In this document: piece by piece, positions 1 through 10,900 of the stretch
Layout of the letters: every line of letters starts with the position of its first letter
Position numbering within the stretch: position 1 is the stretch's first letter
DNA from: Drosophila miranda
Taxonomy: Eukaryota; Arthropoda; Insecta; Diptera; Drosophilidae
DNA length: 64,000 bases
Reading direction: 5' to 3'
NCBI RefSeq assembly: GCF_003369915.1
Contig: NC_046674.1
Span: 17,837,501 to 17,901,500, forward strand
Position numbers and translations under genes: made by a program
The notes under the pieces: generated by a model
What the model saw: the letters and a program-made list of their open reading frames with translations, nothing else
The model's database searches: none
What the model was told of the DNA's origin: nothing

Positions 1-981
1 ATATGGAGTCATTTACATACATCTTTAGGTGCGCTCTACAGGGGTTTTCTTTGGTTATATTTGAAATTTGCCAATGCAAAAATGGTTCCCACCAAGGATC
101 TTTACCAAAAAGAATCTTTAAAGTATTAACATATCGACAGATCTATCAAAAACTATCGCACTGATTCACATTTCATGTGGAAATTCCTTTTTTATATTTA
201 GAAAAGTTCTGGCAAAAGTTATGCTACCTTTTGGAACACCCTCTTTAAAGATATAAAAATAGAAACAAATACGCAACCAGATAAGGCACTGCCATGTTCG
301 GAAATGCCAACATAGTTTGCTGATACCACGCACCCAACGCCAGTAGTCCACACAGTCGGAGAGAAGAGAGGACTTGCAGGCAATATTGGAGCAAAAATGC
401 CATCAAGGATCGCCTCGAAGGACACCCCAAGGCATATATGTATGTATAAGATGTGAGCGGATGAAGAAATACATCTTTGGGAATCCTTTCATAAGAATAA
501 AGAAAATATATGCGTTATCCAATCAGATCTCGTCGGATGAGGGGATAAAGCTCCCTTCCGTATGGCAAATAAAACCATTAAAACCCAATGCCAATTCAGA
601 TAATATTCCATTGATTACTGTGATAATAAATCCACTATGCAGCGGTTATTCCATTTCATTTCATTCCACCGTGTTTCAGTTGTTCGCACAATATTTCGGC
701 CGCCAGTGTGTCGATTAGCCCACAGGTAGAAGGAATGCAAAAGGGGTTGCAAAAACCAGAAAGACAGACTTGTCAGCCTGCAGCTGCCCCGCCACCAGCA
801 GCACCAGCAGAGGCAGCGGCAGCGGCAGTAAGAGGTGAGGGCAAGGACAAGGCGACAAAGATTGAGTTGGAAACGGAGACGGAGACGGGGCACAGGGACA
901 AAGGTGACTCAACGTTGAGTCAACAACGGGCGGAAGGGGCCCCCATTTTTGGCCTAAGGAAATAATTAAGGCAACACTCAC
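1..981 (-). other. Probable first intron of the gene at 982-1361
   Basis: The coding exon that ends at 982 is followed on the minus strand by a good splice donor (GTGAGT, 981-976), so this stretch should be intron running off the window edge. I see no convincing further exon. Three overlapping minus-strand frames at about 166-430 stay open and one is hydrophobic, but none has a clear splice context or a recognisable family. A CAG/GGCAGC-rich stretch lies at about 778-830. Confidence 0.5.
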
Positions 982-1361
982 CCCTCCATGTCCTGGTCGA
1001 CGACGGGCAATCGCTTCAGCTCCGACATGTCCAGCTCCAGGCGCAGATTGGAGACCTCGCAGAGCAGGCAATCCCGCTCGACGGTCAGCTCTTTGACCCT
1101 GGCATGCAGCGCATGGTTCTCCCGCAGCAGATCCTCCACGCTGTACTGCATCTGGGGCTGCTGGACCGCTCCTCCATCCATGAACATCATGGAGCTGGCC
1201 ATCAGCAGGGACTGTGTGGTCTGGTGCAGCAGCAGATGCTGCTGCTGCTGATCGGGTGGCGGCCCCAGATCTGAATCTGCAGCGGATTGGATGCCTCTGC
1301 GCTGCGGCGACACAGCCAGCGACAGAGACAGGGCCGTGTGCTCGGCCTCCGACATTTCCAT
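982..1361 (-). CDS. First coding exon of an unidentified coiled-coil protein (partial gene)
   Basis: This exon starts at an ATG at 1361 (a second ATG, two codons on, sits at 1355) and ends at a GTGAGT donor after 982. It encodes about 126 residues. The first ~75 residues are low-complexity and Gln/Met-rich (PPPDQQQQHLLLH). Residues ~73-115 form a heptad-patterned coiled coil or leucine zipper, with the segment VEDLLRENHALHARVKEL followed by a CEVSNLRLEL stretch. I do not recognise the family. The remainder of the protein lies beyond the left edge. The gene is divergent from RecQ5, with its start about 2 kb away. Function is unknown; dimerisation through the coiled coil is a reasonable inference. 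Confidence 0.7.
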
Positions 1362-1751
1362 TTCTTGTACTTCGCTTTTATTTCACTGATATTCTTTGCT
1401 GTTTTACTATTACTGCGACTGCGGGGACCGGACTGCACTCTGCGGCCAGAACATGGTCGCGCGCCACGCCACGCCACGCACACGCACTCGCGACAAGAAG
1501 CTGCAGGGGGGAGCTGCAGAGTAGAGGAGAGCCCCCTTGAAATCCGAAATGCAAAACGAGAGCACAAGAACACAAAGGCGACGACTCTGACTTTTGTTTT
1601 ACTAATTTTGTGGATGGGGGTGGGGACGCTGGTTAATGCACTACACACTTGCAGCAAAAAAAATTCGTTTCGCGAGCAACAAATGGCTTTAATACACGCG
1701 CGAAGCACGTCGTCGTTCAAAATTTTCGAAAAAAGTTTTGTTTACTGTTTC
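1362..1751 (-). other. 5' UTR of the coiled-coil gene, with an upstream ORF
   Basis: Between the promoter motif at 1752-1763 and the start codon at 1361, the minus strand is A-rich in the manner of Drosophila leaders. A short upstream ORF begins with ATG at 1454 and stops after 14 codons at 1410, in the same frame as the main ORF. Other frames stay open by chance. No splice site is needed to join this leader to the coding exon. Confidence 0.5.
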
Positions 1752-1763
1752 CAGTGTGACTGC
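1752..1763 (-). promoter_or_regulatory. Ohler motif 1-like core promoter element
   Basis: The minus strand reads GCAGTCACACTG, one mismatch from the Drosophila housekeeping-promoter motif 1 core (GGTCACACT). It sits about 390 bp upstream of the ATG at 1361 and marks the likely start region of that gene. Several [14 protein letters not shown] motifs (Ohler motif 6) lie just beyond, at about 1810-1845. Confidence 0.45.
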
Positions 1764-1774
1764 GGCCTTATCTT

Positions 1775-3240
1775 TGACATATACCGCCCGGCCCACCGAA
1801 ATATAACAAAATATACCGTCTCATTTTAAAAATATACCGTAAATATACTGACGAGTTAAATTCTATAATACATATTCCTCGATTTTGATATTCCGTGGAA
1901 TATTACTAGCTATATCGATCTATCAATCCTGCCCACATAGTTTTGACCAATAAATGAACATATTTTCTAATTCACTGGTTTATTTTAAACACTTGCTTTT
2001 ATTGCATTTTGCGTAAAAAAAGATTATAGCGAAAATGGTCAAACAAAAAAACGAAAGAGGATAGTCGTTCCTATTGTTCAATTTTGGTATTCTGTCGAAT
2101 ATTACTAGCTATATAGAACATTTAGCCATGCCCACATAATTTTATCCGATTAATGAATCAATTTTTTACCTAACTGGTTTATTCTTAATACTTGATTTTA
2201 TTGGATCTTGTCTAAAAAAAGGTTTTAGCGAAATAAGTCAAACAAAAAAACGAAAAAGGATAGTCGTTCATATTGCTCAATTTAGAGATTCCGTTGAATA
2301 ATTCTAGCTATGTAACTAAAACCTTTAGTTCTGCCCACATAATTTTAAGCCATTGATTAATACATTTTCTACAAGATAGGCTAGTTTTTAGTCCTTGCTT
2401 TTATTGTATTTTGACTAAAAGAAGGTTTAAGAAAAATAGTTCAACAAAAAAAAAGTCGCAGTGTTGCTGCTATTCGAAGACATTCTGCGTGTTAGCCGTA
2501 GTAGAGGCTTTTGTATACCCTATTTCGTAAATGTTATATGAATATAAAACGTAATTAATAAAGACCTTTTCTCAAATTGATATGTTTTAGACATATTCTT
2601 GTATATTATAAGTATCTTGTATATACATATATGTGTATATGTGATGTCTATTCTTGGTCTCTGTAAGAAGACGATAAACTGCAAAATATCGTTGTAATAG
2701 CTTTTGTTTTTTCACTGGAGCCTGGGATGACAAACATTATCTCCATTTCCCCAGGGTATGCAGATTGATGAGACTAGAATAAGTCTCATTGTCACAAAGA
2801 TAATTGTTCCGATGAAAAATCCCACCACAAGAAGTGGATATCTGGCAAAAGCTCGCTGCCACATATAAATTGTCATTCGTCTGTCACTTGACAATAGCTA
2901 AACTGTATGGAAAAAGGTGTAAGGTTCGCCCACCTCCGCCAGAGAGCGCACAGTGCAAGAGGATAGTTTCGAAGGCCAGACGTTGGGGACTTGCACTCTT
3001 TTTCGCTGAAACCTTTTTTAAACACAATACCATAAAAAGGATTAATTAAAAGTAGTCAATCTTGTAGAAAATTGATTCATTAATCGGATAAAATTATGTG
3101 GGCTTGGCTGTGAGATTTATCTAGTAGCAAGTAATTTTCCACGGAATATCAAAATCGTGGAATACGTATAGTAGAACTTGAATTTTTAAGTATATTTACG
3201 GTATATTTTTAAATGAGACGGTATTTTTTGGTATATCTTC
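1775..3240. repeat. Repeat block: three ~199-bp tandem units plus an inverted copy at the far end
   Basis: Three diverged tandem units begin near 1884, 2083 and 2282, each about 199 bp. Each carries an ATTCCGTGGAATATTACTAG-like start, a TGCCCACATA core and an AAAAAACGAAA tail; the third is incomplete and ends near 2450. Bases ~3060-3240 read in inverse as a fourth copy and extend outward into sequence that also matches 1800-1960, including two GGTATATTTT motifs. The whole block is therefore bounded by inverted repeats of roughly 160-190 bp at about 80% identity by eye. It could be a MITE or a DINE-1/Helitron-type element inserted between the divergent promoters, or a local inverted duplication. 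No transposase is visible. Confidence 0.7.
2712..2876 (-). CDS. Candidate 54-codon single-pass membrane microprotein
   Basis: This open frame starts at an ATG at 2876 and ends at TGA at 2712. Residues about 14-38 (YPLLVVGFFIGTIIF and following) form a clear hydrophobic segment, preceded by a basic, aromatic start (MTIYMWQRAFAR) and followed by a short polar tail with two cysteines. This would suit a small mitochondrial or endomembrane protein. I recognise no family. It lies between the inverted arms of the repeat block at 1775-3240, with about 180 bp of non-repeat leader before it. An ORF this short can arise by chance, so this is only a candidate. Confidence 0.3.
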   Translation of the reverse strand: MTIYMWQRAFARYPLLVVGFFIGTIIFVTMRLILVSSICIPWGNGDNVCHPRLQ

Positions 3241-3300
3241 GAGGGTAGACCAACCAGCTGTTTTGGCGGCAACGACTTTGTTTTGTGCAAAAAAAAAAAA
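3180..3300 (+). promoter_or_regulatory. Probable RecQ5 promoter
   Basis: This interval holds two or three close copies of a GGTATATTTT/[14 protein letters not shown] element (3200-3235), which fit the Drosophila Ohler motif 6 used by TATA-less housekeeping genes. An A-rich leader follows and runs to the RecQ5 start codon at 3345. No TATA box is visible. The motifs lie within the inverted arm of the adjacent repeat block. Confidence 0.45.
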
Positions 3301-3344
3301 CCATGTTGTTTGAGTAAAAACGCAGGAACACCCAAATATTACCA

Positions 3345-6300
3345 ATGATGCAGGAGGGCGCCATGTACGAGGCGCTCAGGAAGCACTTTGGGCACTCTAA
3401 GTTCAAGTCGGAGCTGCAGGAGAAGGCCATCAAGTGTGCCGTGAAAAGTGAGTAGCAGAGAATTAATCCGATCCGAGGACTGCATCATTAATTCGGCCAT
3501 AATCCCTAAATAGAGAAGCAGGATGTGTATGTATCGATGCCCACGGGTTCGGGAAAGTCCCTGTGCTTCCAGTTGCCCGGACTCATGTGCGAGAACCAGC
3601 TAACGATTGTGTTCTCGCCTCTATTGGCCCTTATCAAGGATCAGATCGATCACCTGACAAAGCTGAAAGTGCCCGCCGATTCCCTCAACTCCAAGATGAC
3701 CCTCAAGGAGAGGGACAGAGTCATCATGGATCTTCGTGCAGTCAAGACCAACCTCAAGTTCCTCTACATCACCCCCGAGCAGGCGGCCACCAAGTTCTTC
3801 CAGGAACTGCTGCAAACCCTCCACAAGCACAAGAAGCTGGCCTACTTTGCCGTAGACGAGGCGCACTGTGTCAGCCAGTGGGGCCACGACTTCCGACCCG
3901 ACTACCTCAAGCTGGGCGAGCTGCGGTCCAAGTACCCGGAAATCGTCTGGCTGGCCCTCACGGCCACCGCCTCCAGGGAGGTACGCGAGGATATATACAA
4001 GCAGCTGCGGCTGCACCAGCCCGTGGCCCAATTCAGCACTCCCAGCTTTCGGAAGAATCTCTTCTACGACATCGTCTACAAGAACTCCATCGAGGACGAC
4101 TTCCAGCACCTGGCCGACTTTGCCCAGCACTGTCTGGGCGATGCCAAGGAGTTCAAAGCCATGCCCAAGCCACAGCGCGGGTGCGGCATCATCTACTGTC
4201 GCACCCGAGAGAATGTGGAGCGTGTGGCTGTGGGTGTGTCCAAGCGGGGCATCGGCGCCGTGGCTTATCATGCCGGCCTGAAGACCGCTGAGCGTACGGG
4301 CGTGCAGGAGGCGTGGATGCGGGGCGACCAGCCTATCATCTGCGCCACCAACAGCTTTGGCATGGGCGTGGACAAGGCCAGTGTTCGTTTCGTGATCCAT
4401 TGGGACGTTCCGCAGAATGTGGCCGCCTACTACCAGGAGTCCGGGCGAGCTGGACGTGATGGTCTGCAGTCGTATTGCCGGCTCTACTATGGCCGGGAGG
4501 ATGTGCGCAGCATTCGATTTCTGCTCCAAAACGATATCCATCGAGCTCGTGGTCGAGGCGACAAGGAACTGCTCACGGAAAGGGCCCTGAAACAGTTCGA
4601 GAAGATCTCGGAATTCTGCGAGCACACGAGCTGCAGGCACAAACTCTTTGCCGACTTCTTTGGGGATCCTGCACCGCCCTGCAACGGACAGTGTGATGTC
4701 TGCAAGCGGCCGAAGAACGCGGAGAAGGCCCTGGAGATGTTCCACCGCCTATGCATGGATGACGCTTTCAAGTCGCACATATCCCTGCAGGACTGCGCGG
4801 ATTTATATGAAGGTGAGCCGGCCATTTCCCGAGCAACTTTTCCTAATTTGTCTCCCCCTGTCCTTCGCTAGGTGGCCGAGCGGGTGTCAAGCGTGCAGCC
4901 CAGGAGTATGCCGCCGGTGAGTCCGGCTCTGATGACGATTCCGGCCAGAGCCACTCGTCAATGGCGAAGCGGGCCAAGAAGGAAGCCGCGGACTTCATTC
5001 AGCAGCAGTTCAAGCTGCGCAAACAAATCAGCGCCGCCCGCCAGCTGGAACAGGAAAAGTCTACCCAAATTTCTCGCGTGCATCAAGCCGAGGCCACGGA
5101 GAAGAAGATCGCTGGCCTCCAGCACACCCAAAGGGAGCAGTATCTCACGGCCATCATAGAGGCCCTCAAGGCGAATGTGCAGAAGTGTCAAGAGGACGAG
5201 GAACAGCAGCCCCGTAGCGCCCTTCGGTACAACGACTATGAGGCCATAGCCGTGGAGATGGAGTACGAGGTGTTCCGGCAGCAGAGGGTGGCGAACATGT
5301 ATCGGCATGCTTTGGTTAAGCAGGTTGGCGTCCAGGTCTTACTATTCCAATTGGAACTCCATAATAGCTGTTTATTCACCCACAGATATCCGTCATTAAG
5401 CAGCTGACTGGGAAGACCAAACTGATGCCCCTGCTGGCCGACTATGTGCCGAAGCCTCAGACTAGTGCAAAGGGTGCCTGGACGGGCGGCAGCGTGGCCT
5501 ACTTTGAGCGGAAACTGAAAGAGCTGGAGGAGCAAAAGCCGCAGAGCCTCAAGGAAACACCCAAAGCTCTGAAGGAGAGGAAAGGCTTCAAGCAGGAGAA
5601 CAGAACGCAGACCTCCATTGCAAGCTACTTCAAGAAGGAGGTAAAGGAGGAACCACTTGCAGAGGAGGAAGGTGCAGAGGATCCACTTCAGAAGCCTCTC
5701 ACTGTAAAACAAGAACCAGGTACGGAAGAAGAAAAAGAGAAGAGTTCAGACGACAGTTCAGAGGAAACAGTGGATCAGGATCAGGAGCAAGAGAGCCCCG
5801 CCGAGTCTGGTGCCGAACCAAAGAGCATCGTTGGTGATAGAGAGCTTAAACTGATGGCCAATGGGGATGGCACCTTCGATACCCATCGCAAAAAACGCGT
5901 CTCCCATCAGCAGGTAAAAGAGAGAAAGCCACCCAATAGCGGACCCACGTCTCTGTCTCTGTTTGCTTCGAAGAATGAAAGGGAACAAGCTTTGACTGCC
6001 TTCAAGACGGCTCGCCAAATTCTTGAAGAGAAGCTGGAGAAATTGGAAAGCAAAAATGATGTTCTCGGCTTTACGACAGCCAAACAACTGCATGAGAAAA
6101 AACGTCAAAAAGAAGCAAAGGAAATTATATCGAAGAGTAGGGGGAGGCCAGAGATACCGACATCAGAGGGAAAAGACAAGATGGAATCCGAAGCAGAAAT
6201 AAAAGTGGAAAAGAGTTGCAAAAGCGAAAGCCAAGAACTAAATAAAGAGCCAGCAACTAGGAAAAAGGAGTCAAAGGAAGCCACATCCCAGCGAAGAGGG

Positions 6301-6706
6301 CCAAAGGAGATAACCTCCGCGAGGGGAGACAAGGAGAGAGAGGAGTCGACTCAACCAGAGAGAAAAGACGGAGACCATAAGCCGACGGTGAAGGTTAAGC
6401 AGCAGAAGAACGATGTCAGCAAGAATGTTGTGAACTGGCTCAATCCCTACTACAAGCGCAAAATAGCCACCAAGGAGCTGTTCAAAGCCCTGGCCAGACT
6501 CATCACTAGCCGCATCTGCGATGGCAGTTTAGGTGAGATCTCAATCTTAATAGACACCTCCACAAACAAACTATAATAAAGCATATACTTTTTCTTCCCC
6601 AGATGATGGAGATGCCTGCAAATGCTACATCAAAGAGACCTTTCATGGCCTGGAGATGATCAGCAATGATCAGGACATTGAGAAATACTTCACCGAGTCC
6701 AAATGA
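3345..6706 (+). CDS. RecQ5: RecQ5 ATP-dependent DNA helicase, five coding exons
   Basis: This is a RecQ-family 3'-5' DNA helicase; RecQ5 proteins suppress crossing over and assist double-strand-break repair in the nucleus. Exons are 3345-3447, 3514-4812, 4872-5323, 5386-6532 and 6603-6706, all with GT-AG introns of 59-70 bp and consistent phase, giving about 1034 residues (the fly long form is close to this size). Two tandem ATGs occur at 3345 and 3348. Walker A MPTGSGKS is at residues 43-50, DEAH at 149-152, and motif VI QESGRAGRDG starts near 342. RecQ-type zinc cysteines lie around 403, 408, 428 and 431. From about residue 468 the protein is a charged Lys/Glu-rich extension, as in the fly long isoform. 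Its 3' end converges on the membrane-protein gene at 7279-7987. Confidence 0.96.
4813..4871 (+). promoter_or_regulatory. RecQ5: RecQ5 intron 2, candidate retained intron producing the helicase-only isoform
   Basis: If this 59-bp intron is retained, the frame continues for 19 more codons and stops at TAG 4869-4871. That TAG contains the AG of the 3' splice site. The product would be about 486 residues (roughly 54-55 kDa) with the complete helicase and zinc region but no charged tail. Fly RecQ5 is known to make 54-kDa helicase-only proteins and a 121-kDa protein by alternative splicing. That this particular intron is the switch is inference from the matching size. Confidence 0.6.
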
Positions 6707-7278
6707 CTTCCCATCTCGGGAACCAAATGAACTAATCGCATCGGAAAGATTGCTAAGAACCGGAGTTAAAAAACCATTTTTTTTTTTTTTTGTGTCGTTA
6801 ATGTTTCAAGTTGTATGTATATAACAATTAATTTGATCAGTAAAATATTAAGAGGAGTGAGATATTTTCAATTTTAAATTGCACTGCGCAGATCTTCTAC
6901 ATGCTGTCTGCAATCTCCAGATAGAATTTCAAAAATTGTAACTACAGTTTGTTGGAACAAATATTCCCTCATAAAAAAATTTATTTGTGTGGGCTCTTAT
7001 ATGTTAAGTGGATTAGAGAAAAACGTTGGTGAAGGCTTACAAAAAAAAAAAAAAAAAAAAACAGGCTGCAGGCGATGCTTAAACAATCTTTCAACTTCCT
7101 TGGACTTCTTTTTGTACATTTTCTTTTCGATGATGGCAATTCTTCTGATGTTTTGTTTTCTGTTTACAGATTTCGTGGGTTACAATTTGCTGGGAAGCAG
7201 GTCATGTGATGGGGCTTACGACTATGATGGAGCTCTAAATATAACAGTCCACGCAAGGCGTCGCTGTCTCTGTCCCTG
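6707..7278. other. Convergent 3' UTR region of RecQ5 and the four-TM gene
   Basis: RecQ5 (plus) ends at 6706 and the four-TM gene (minus) ends at 7279. A minus-strand AATAAA at 6985-6980 is a good poly(A) signal for the four-TM gene. I see no canonical AATAAA for RecQ5 just downstream of its stop; the clearest plus-strand AATAAA (6575-6580) lies inside its last intron. Poly(A) and poly(T) runs occur at 7041-7060 and 6777-6791. Confidence 0.5.
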
Positions 7279-7987
7279 TCATTCCAGATCGCCATGGACG
7301 CCGAAGCGGATGGTGAGCAGTATGTCTAGTAGATAGACCAGGGAAGTGACCAGAGCAATGGAGGCGGAGGCCATCACCAGGTCCAGACGATGCATGTTCG
7401 GGTGCCAGTAGTTGCGATCCTTGGTGGTCGACCAGTCCCGGAAGAGTAGAGCCGTCACGGCCACATACAGACAGAATGCCACCAGAGACCACAACGTTGC
7501 CGTGCGCCAGGGTGTCCTAGACATGAAGATAGTTATAGTACTTGCGCGCTTTACGGCAATCCTTAATCACTCACAGATCACCGACCAGAGCCATGATCAG
7601 GTAGATCGCCGTGTAGATGGTCAGGGCTCCAAAGGTCACATAGCAGAGGGCAATCACACGGGGCGTGATGAACACTCGCAGGTGGGAGTTGGTGGCCGGC
7701 TCGTCGATCAGACCAAGGCAGCATATTAACAGGCACTGTGAGAATATTCAACTCGTAGTTAGTGTTCACAAATAGTACTAGTAATTTATATTTTTAAAAT
7801 GAGAATCCATTCATTTCAGCGCACTCTTAAATTGTATTAAAATTGGATCTTAATGGCTGTTAATCGAAAAAAGTACATACTCGTATGTTTCACTTACCAG
7901 CTCCACCACTTTGATGCATATGAGAGTGTAGGTGGCCTTTTTGTTGCCACTCGTGGTGGCAAAGGAGTTATCATCCGCCGGCGACAT
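7279..7987 (-). CDS. Small four-transmembrane protein, three exons
   Basis: Three exons (7987-7898, 7735-7575 and 7516-7279) join in phase with proper GT-AG sites to give 162 residues. The start ATG at 7987 follows a likely splice acceptor at about 8006, so a 5' UTR exon lies upstream. A short cytoplasmic-type N-terminus (MSPADDNSFATTSGNKKATY) leads into four hydrophobic segments, at about residues 22-38, 52-78, 92-110 and 132-152. The short loops fit a MARVEL-like or claudin-like layout, such as fly septate-junction proteins of the Snakeskin/Pasiflora type. The resemblance is in size and topology; I cannot confirm a family from sequence memory. It probably sits in the plasma membrane. Confidence 0.82.
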
Positions 7988-10900
7988 TTCCACGCGTGAG
8001 ATTTCTACAGGCAGTAAGTCAATTAATTAATGAAAGAAGATTTAATTAAGTAAATGAAAATTGAAGTTTTTCACATCTAAAATTTGCTCAGTTCAGAGAA
8101 ACACTTGGATACAGTACTCGAACGGCGGATATACTGGCATGTTTATGTACCTATCGATCGTAAGTAACTCATTTCTCGATCTCGTTTTGAACGCTCGCGA
8201 CCTATAGAGGAAACGGGCTCTTCAGTTCGTTTTATGCTTTATTTTAATGGGGTTTTGTGACCATACTTGGCGCCCGTCTTTGGGTTACTTGTTATTGGAT
8301 TCTAAGTATTGGGGTGGATGCTCGGTGGAGCGTGCAAAACGGTAAACGGAATCTAGTGCCGTTCGTGAATTTGTGTCAATTGGTGGTCGAAGGTCTCCCT
8401 CCCACATGAAACTCATCCGCATCCACATCGGAATGAGTTGGAGCCCAAATTGATTAAGGGCAGTTAGATACAGATAGACGGATGGATGGATTCCTCAGTG
8501 ATGTCATCTGTTTGGGTGTGTGTGGGATTTTGGGTGGGGTTTGATTTTGATATGCCTCTGGGGTGCTCAGATGCATACCAAATGTCGAGCTAAGATCGCG
8601 AGCAACCTACGTGAGGTTCGCGTGAAAAGCTTATAAATATTTAAAGATAGCTATAGCTGGGTCGTTCTCTTGTGACACTCAATCTATAATTCCATTACAT
8701 AACTAATTAATTAATGACCAACAAGGGAACCACAACAAGGCACACGATTGTCACCATCATTGAACACCTTTCCTATTCTATATGCTTTGATATACATATG
8801 CACATATGTATAGCCCCGCCTGGCGGGATTTGTCGAAACATGTTCAGAGCCAACAACTGGCTCTCTCCATGGTTCAGCCGTCAGTGCGTACACCCATTGA
8901 TTGGAGCTAATTGCATCACAAAAAGAACAAAACACAAAATTCCAAAAAGAGCTAAAGGCACGTTCGCGGAGGGGGATGGATTGAAGAGGGGATAGGGGTA
9001 TGTTGTGCTAGTTAACCCCGCGATGTGTAACCCCATAAACAACAATTAAACTTCAGGCGCGGAAGGGGCAGGAAGGGGCAGGAAGCCCACACAAATGAAC
9101 TCCAACTAAAACTGAATCTTGTGAAGGGTCGCGTCACTCATAACTTTCTCGGCGAATGGGGGAGGTTCTCGAGATAACAAACATTTCAGTGTCTAGGTTC
9201 TGCTTGAAAGATAGGTGGGAAAGATATAGGCACTATGGCTACATTATTTAATATACCTGATTCAAAAAGTGTGTTGAATTAGCCTCCACAGTGTAGCGTA
9301 GCAGTGAGGGCCAAGAAAAGGTAATTGGTATAGGGGATGAGTCTCGGTACTGGTGAAACTCTAGACTTTATATATTTACGGTATAACTAAACACTTAAAA
9401 ATGGGCATGCATATGCCCATAACACGAGTAGCTCTAAAGCAAATTCCCAGCCAAAAACTCGAATGATTACTTCCAACAAATGTTTGGTCCTCGACTGACT
9501 CTCTAGCGGTGGAATGCCTCCAGGTAACTGTTTTGCGTGCTCTGCGTTGGCAACGAATGTTCCGCGTTCTTGGCCCCTCACGAAAAACAAAAAACAAAAA
9601 AACAAGTTTCGTTAGACGAAGAAAGCCCGAAAAGATGAAGCCAAACAAAACACGCAACAAGCCACGAAGCAGCGGAGGGAGGAAAAAATGTAAACAAAAC
9701 GGCCAAGCCAAACTGGTTTCAAGAGAGAGAGAGAGAGAGAGAGAAGTGCGAAGAGAGAACTTGGCTAAGAGACGGTAAAGTCGTGAAGAGATGTAGCCAC
9801 ACCTGTATTGCGCCTGCGTGCCCTCGGAAAGAGCACCACATTTGGGCCTGCAGTGTGAATTAACCTCGTTTCGCTTTCAGGCCAGGCTCTGCAGGGACTT
9901 TCTCAAAGTTCTCTGCTCTTGGCCAGGCAGCCCTATAACTGGTCTGTCTTTGGGTCAATGACTTCTTCGACTTCTTCATTCTTCGTTTTGTTTTGGTTCT
10001 GTCGTTTCTTTAGTCGCATGCAACGAGGAGACTACGTATGCGGAGCGACTATAAGTTAATTTTGTTTTTAATTAAGCCCCATTTCCAGTTTCCTGCCCAC
10101 AGTGGAGACTGGCGAGGAGAACACTATCATCTCCAACTTGGGCGATTGAAAAATGCAACACTACGAAACGTGTTTTTCAAAGCCGCCTTCTCCTCATGCG
10201 TGGCCTCCCCCTCACTTGCATTGATATGCACAACTGGCAAACTGGTTACGGAACAGAGACAGACAGCCAGAAATGCATATATGTGCATAGTATGCATGCA
10301 TGTATGCATGCATTTACGTATGTGTGTACATGTCTGCTTGGAGAAGGCGCCTACTGTACTTGCGAGCGCCGTAGGAGAGACTCCGACTCCCCCTAGCGAA
10401 GGAAATTGCGATTTTCTTTGCATTTTTGCATTTGTTTTCCATTTACTTGTCGTAGTTTTGTTGACCTCATTCAGACCCACACCCCCCAGTGTAGAGGGTA
10501 CTGTTTCAGACTCTAACATGCAACTTTTGAGGGATTGGGCTTTGGGGTAGTTGGTGTTAGGGGTTGCCTAGCAGCCCGAACGGGGGTTGTTGGCGAATTC
10601 AATGCCAAAGCTATTGGGTAAGGCTTGTAGGGATTTCCAGGTGCTGTGTTCAGGGCTGTGTCTGTGACGTGTCTGCCCGTGAAGGTCAGTGTCCAATAGC
10701 TCTATTGATACATCAGCGAAATATTTCGGGTTCAATAGGCTCCCAAGGGGCGGGTGGGAGAGTTATAATTGAGTGTGAATTAGGGCACCCTTTTATTTTA
10801 CTCAAAGAGTTTGAATATACATATCTATTATTATTGGTTGCGATTTAAATAACCAAATTTCGAAAAAGTCATATAGAATTCTCCTCTTTATATTCTAGTC

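Noticed and set aside
166..430. Overlapping open minus-strand frames at the left edge, one hydrophobic
   Set aside because: Three frames are open at once, none has good splice borders, and the segment lies in the presumed intron.
3621..4745. 374-codon open frame on the minus strand
   Set aside because: It is the antisense shadow of the RecQ5 helicase exon; codon bias of the real gene keeps it open.
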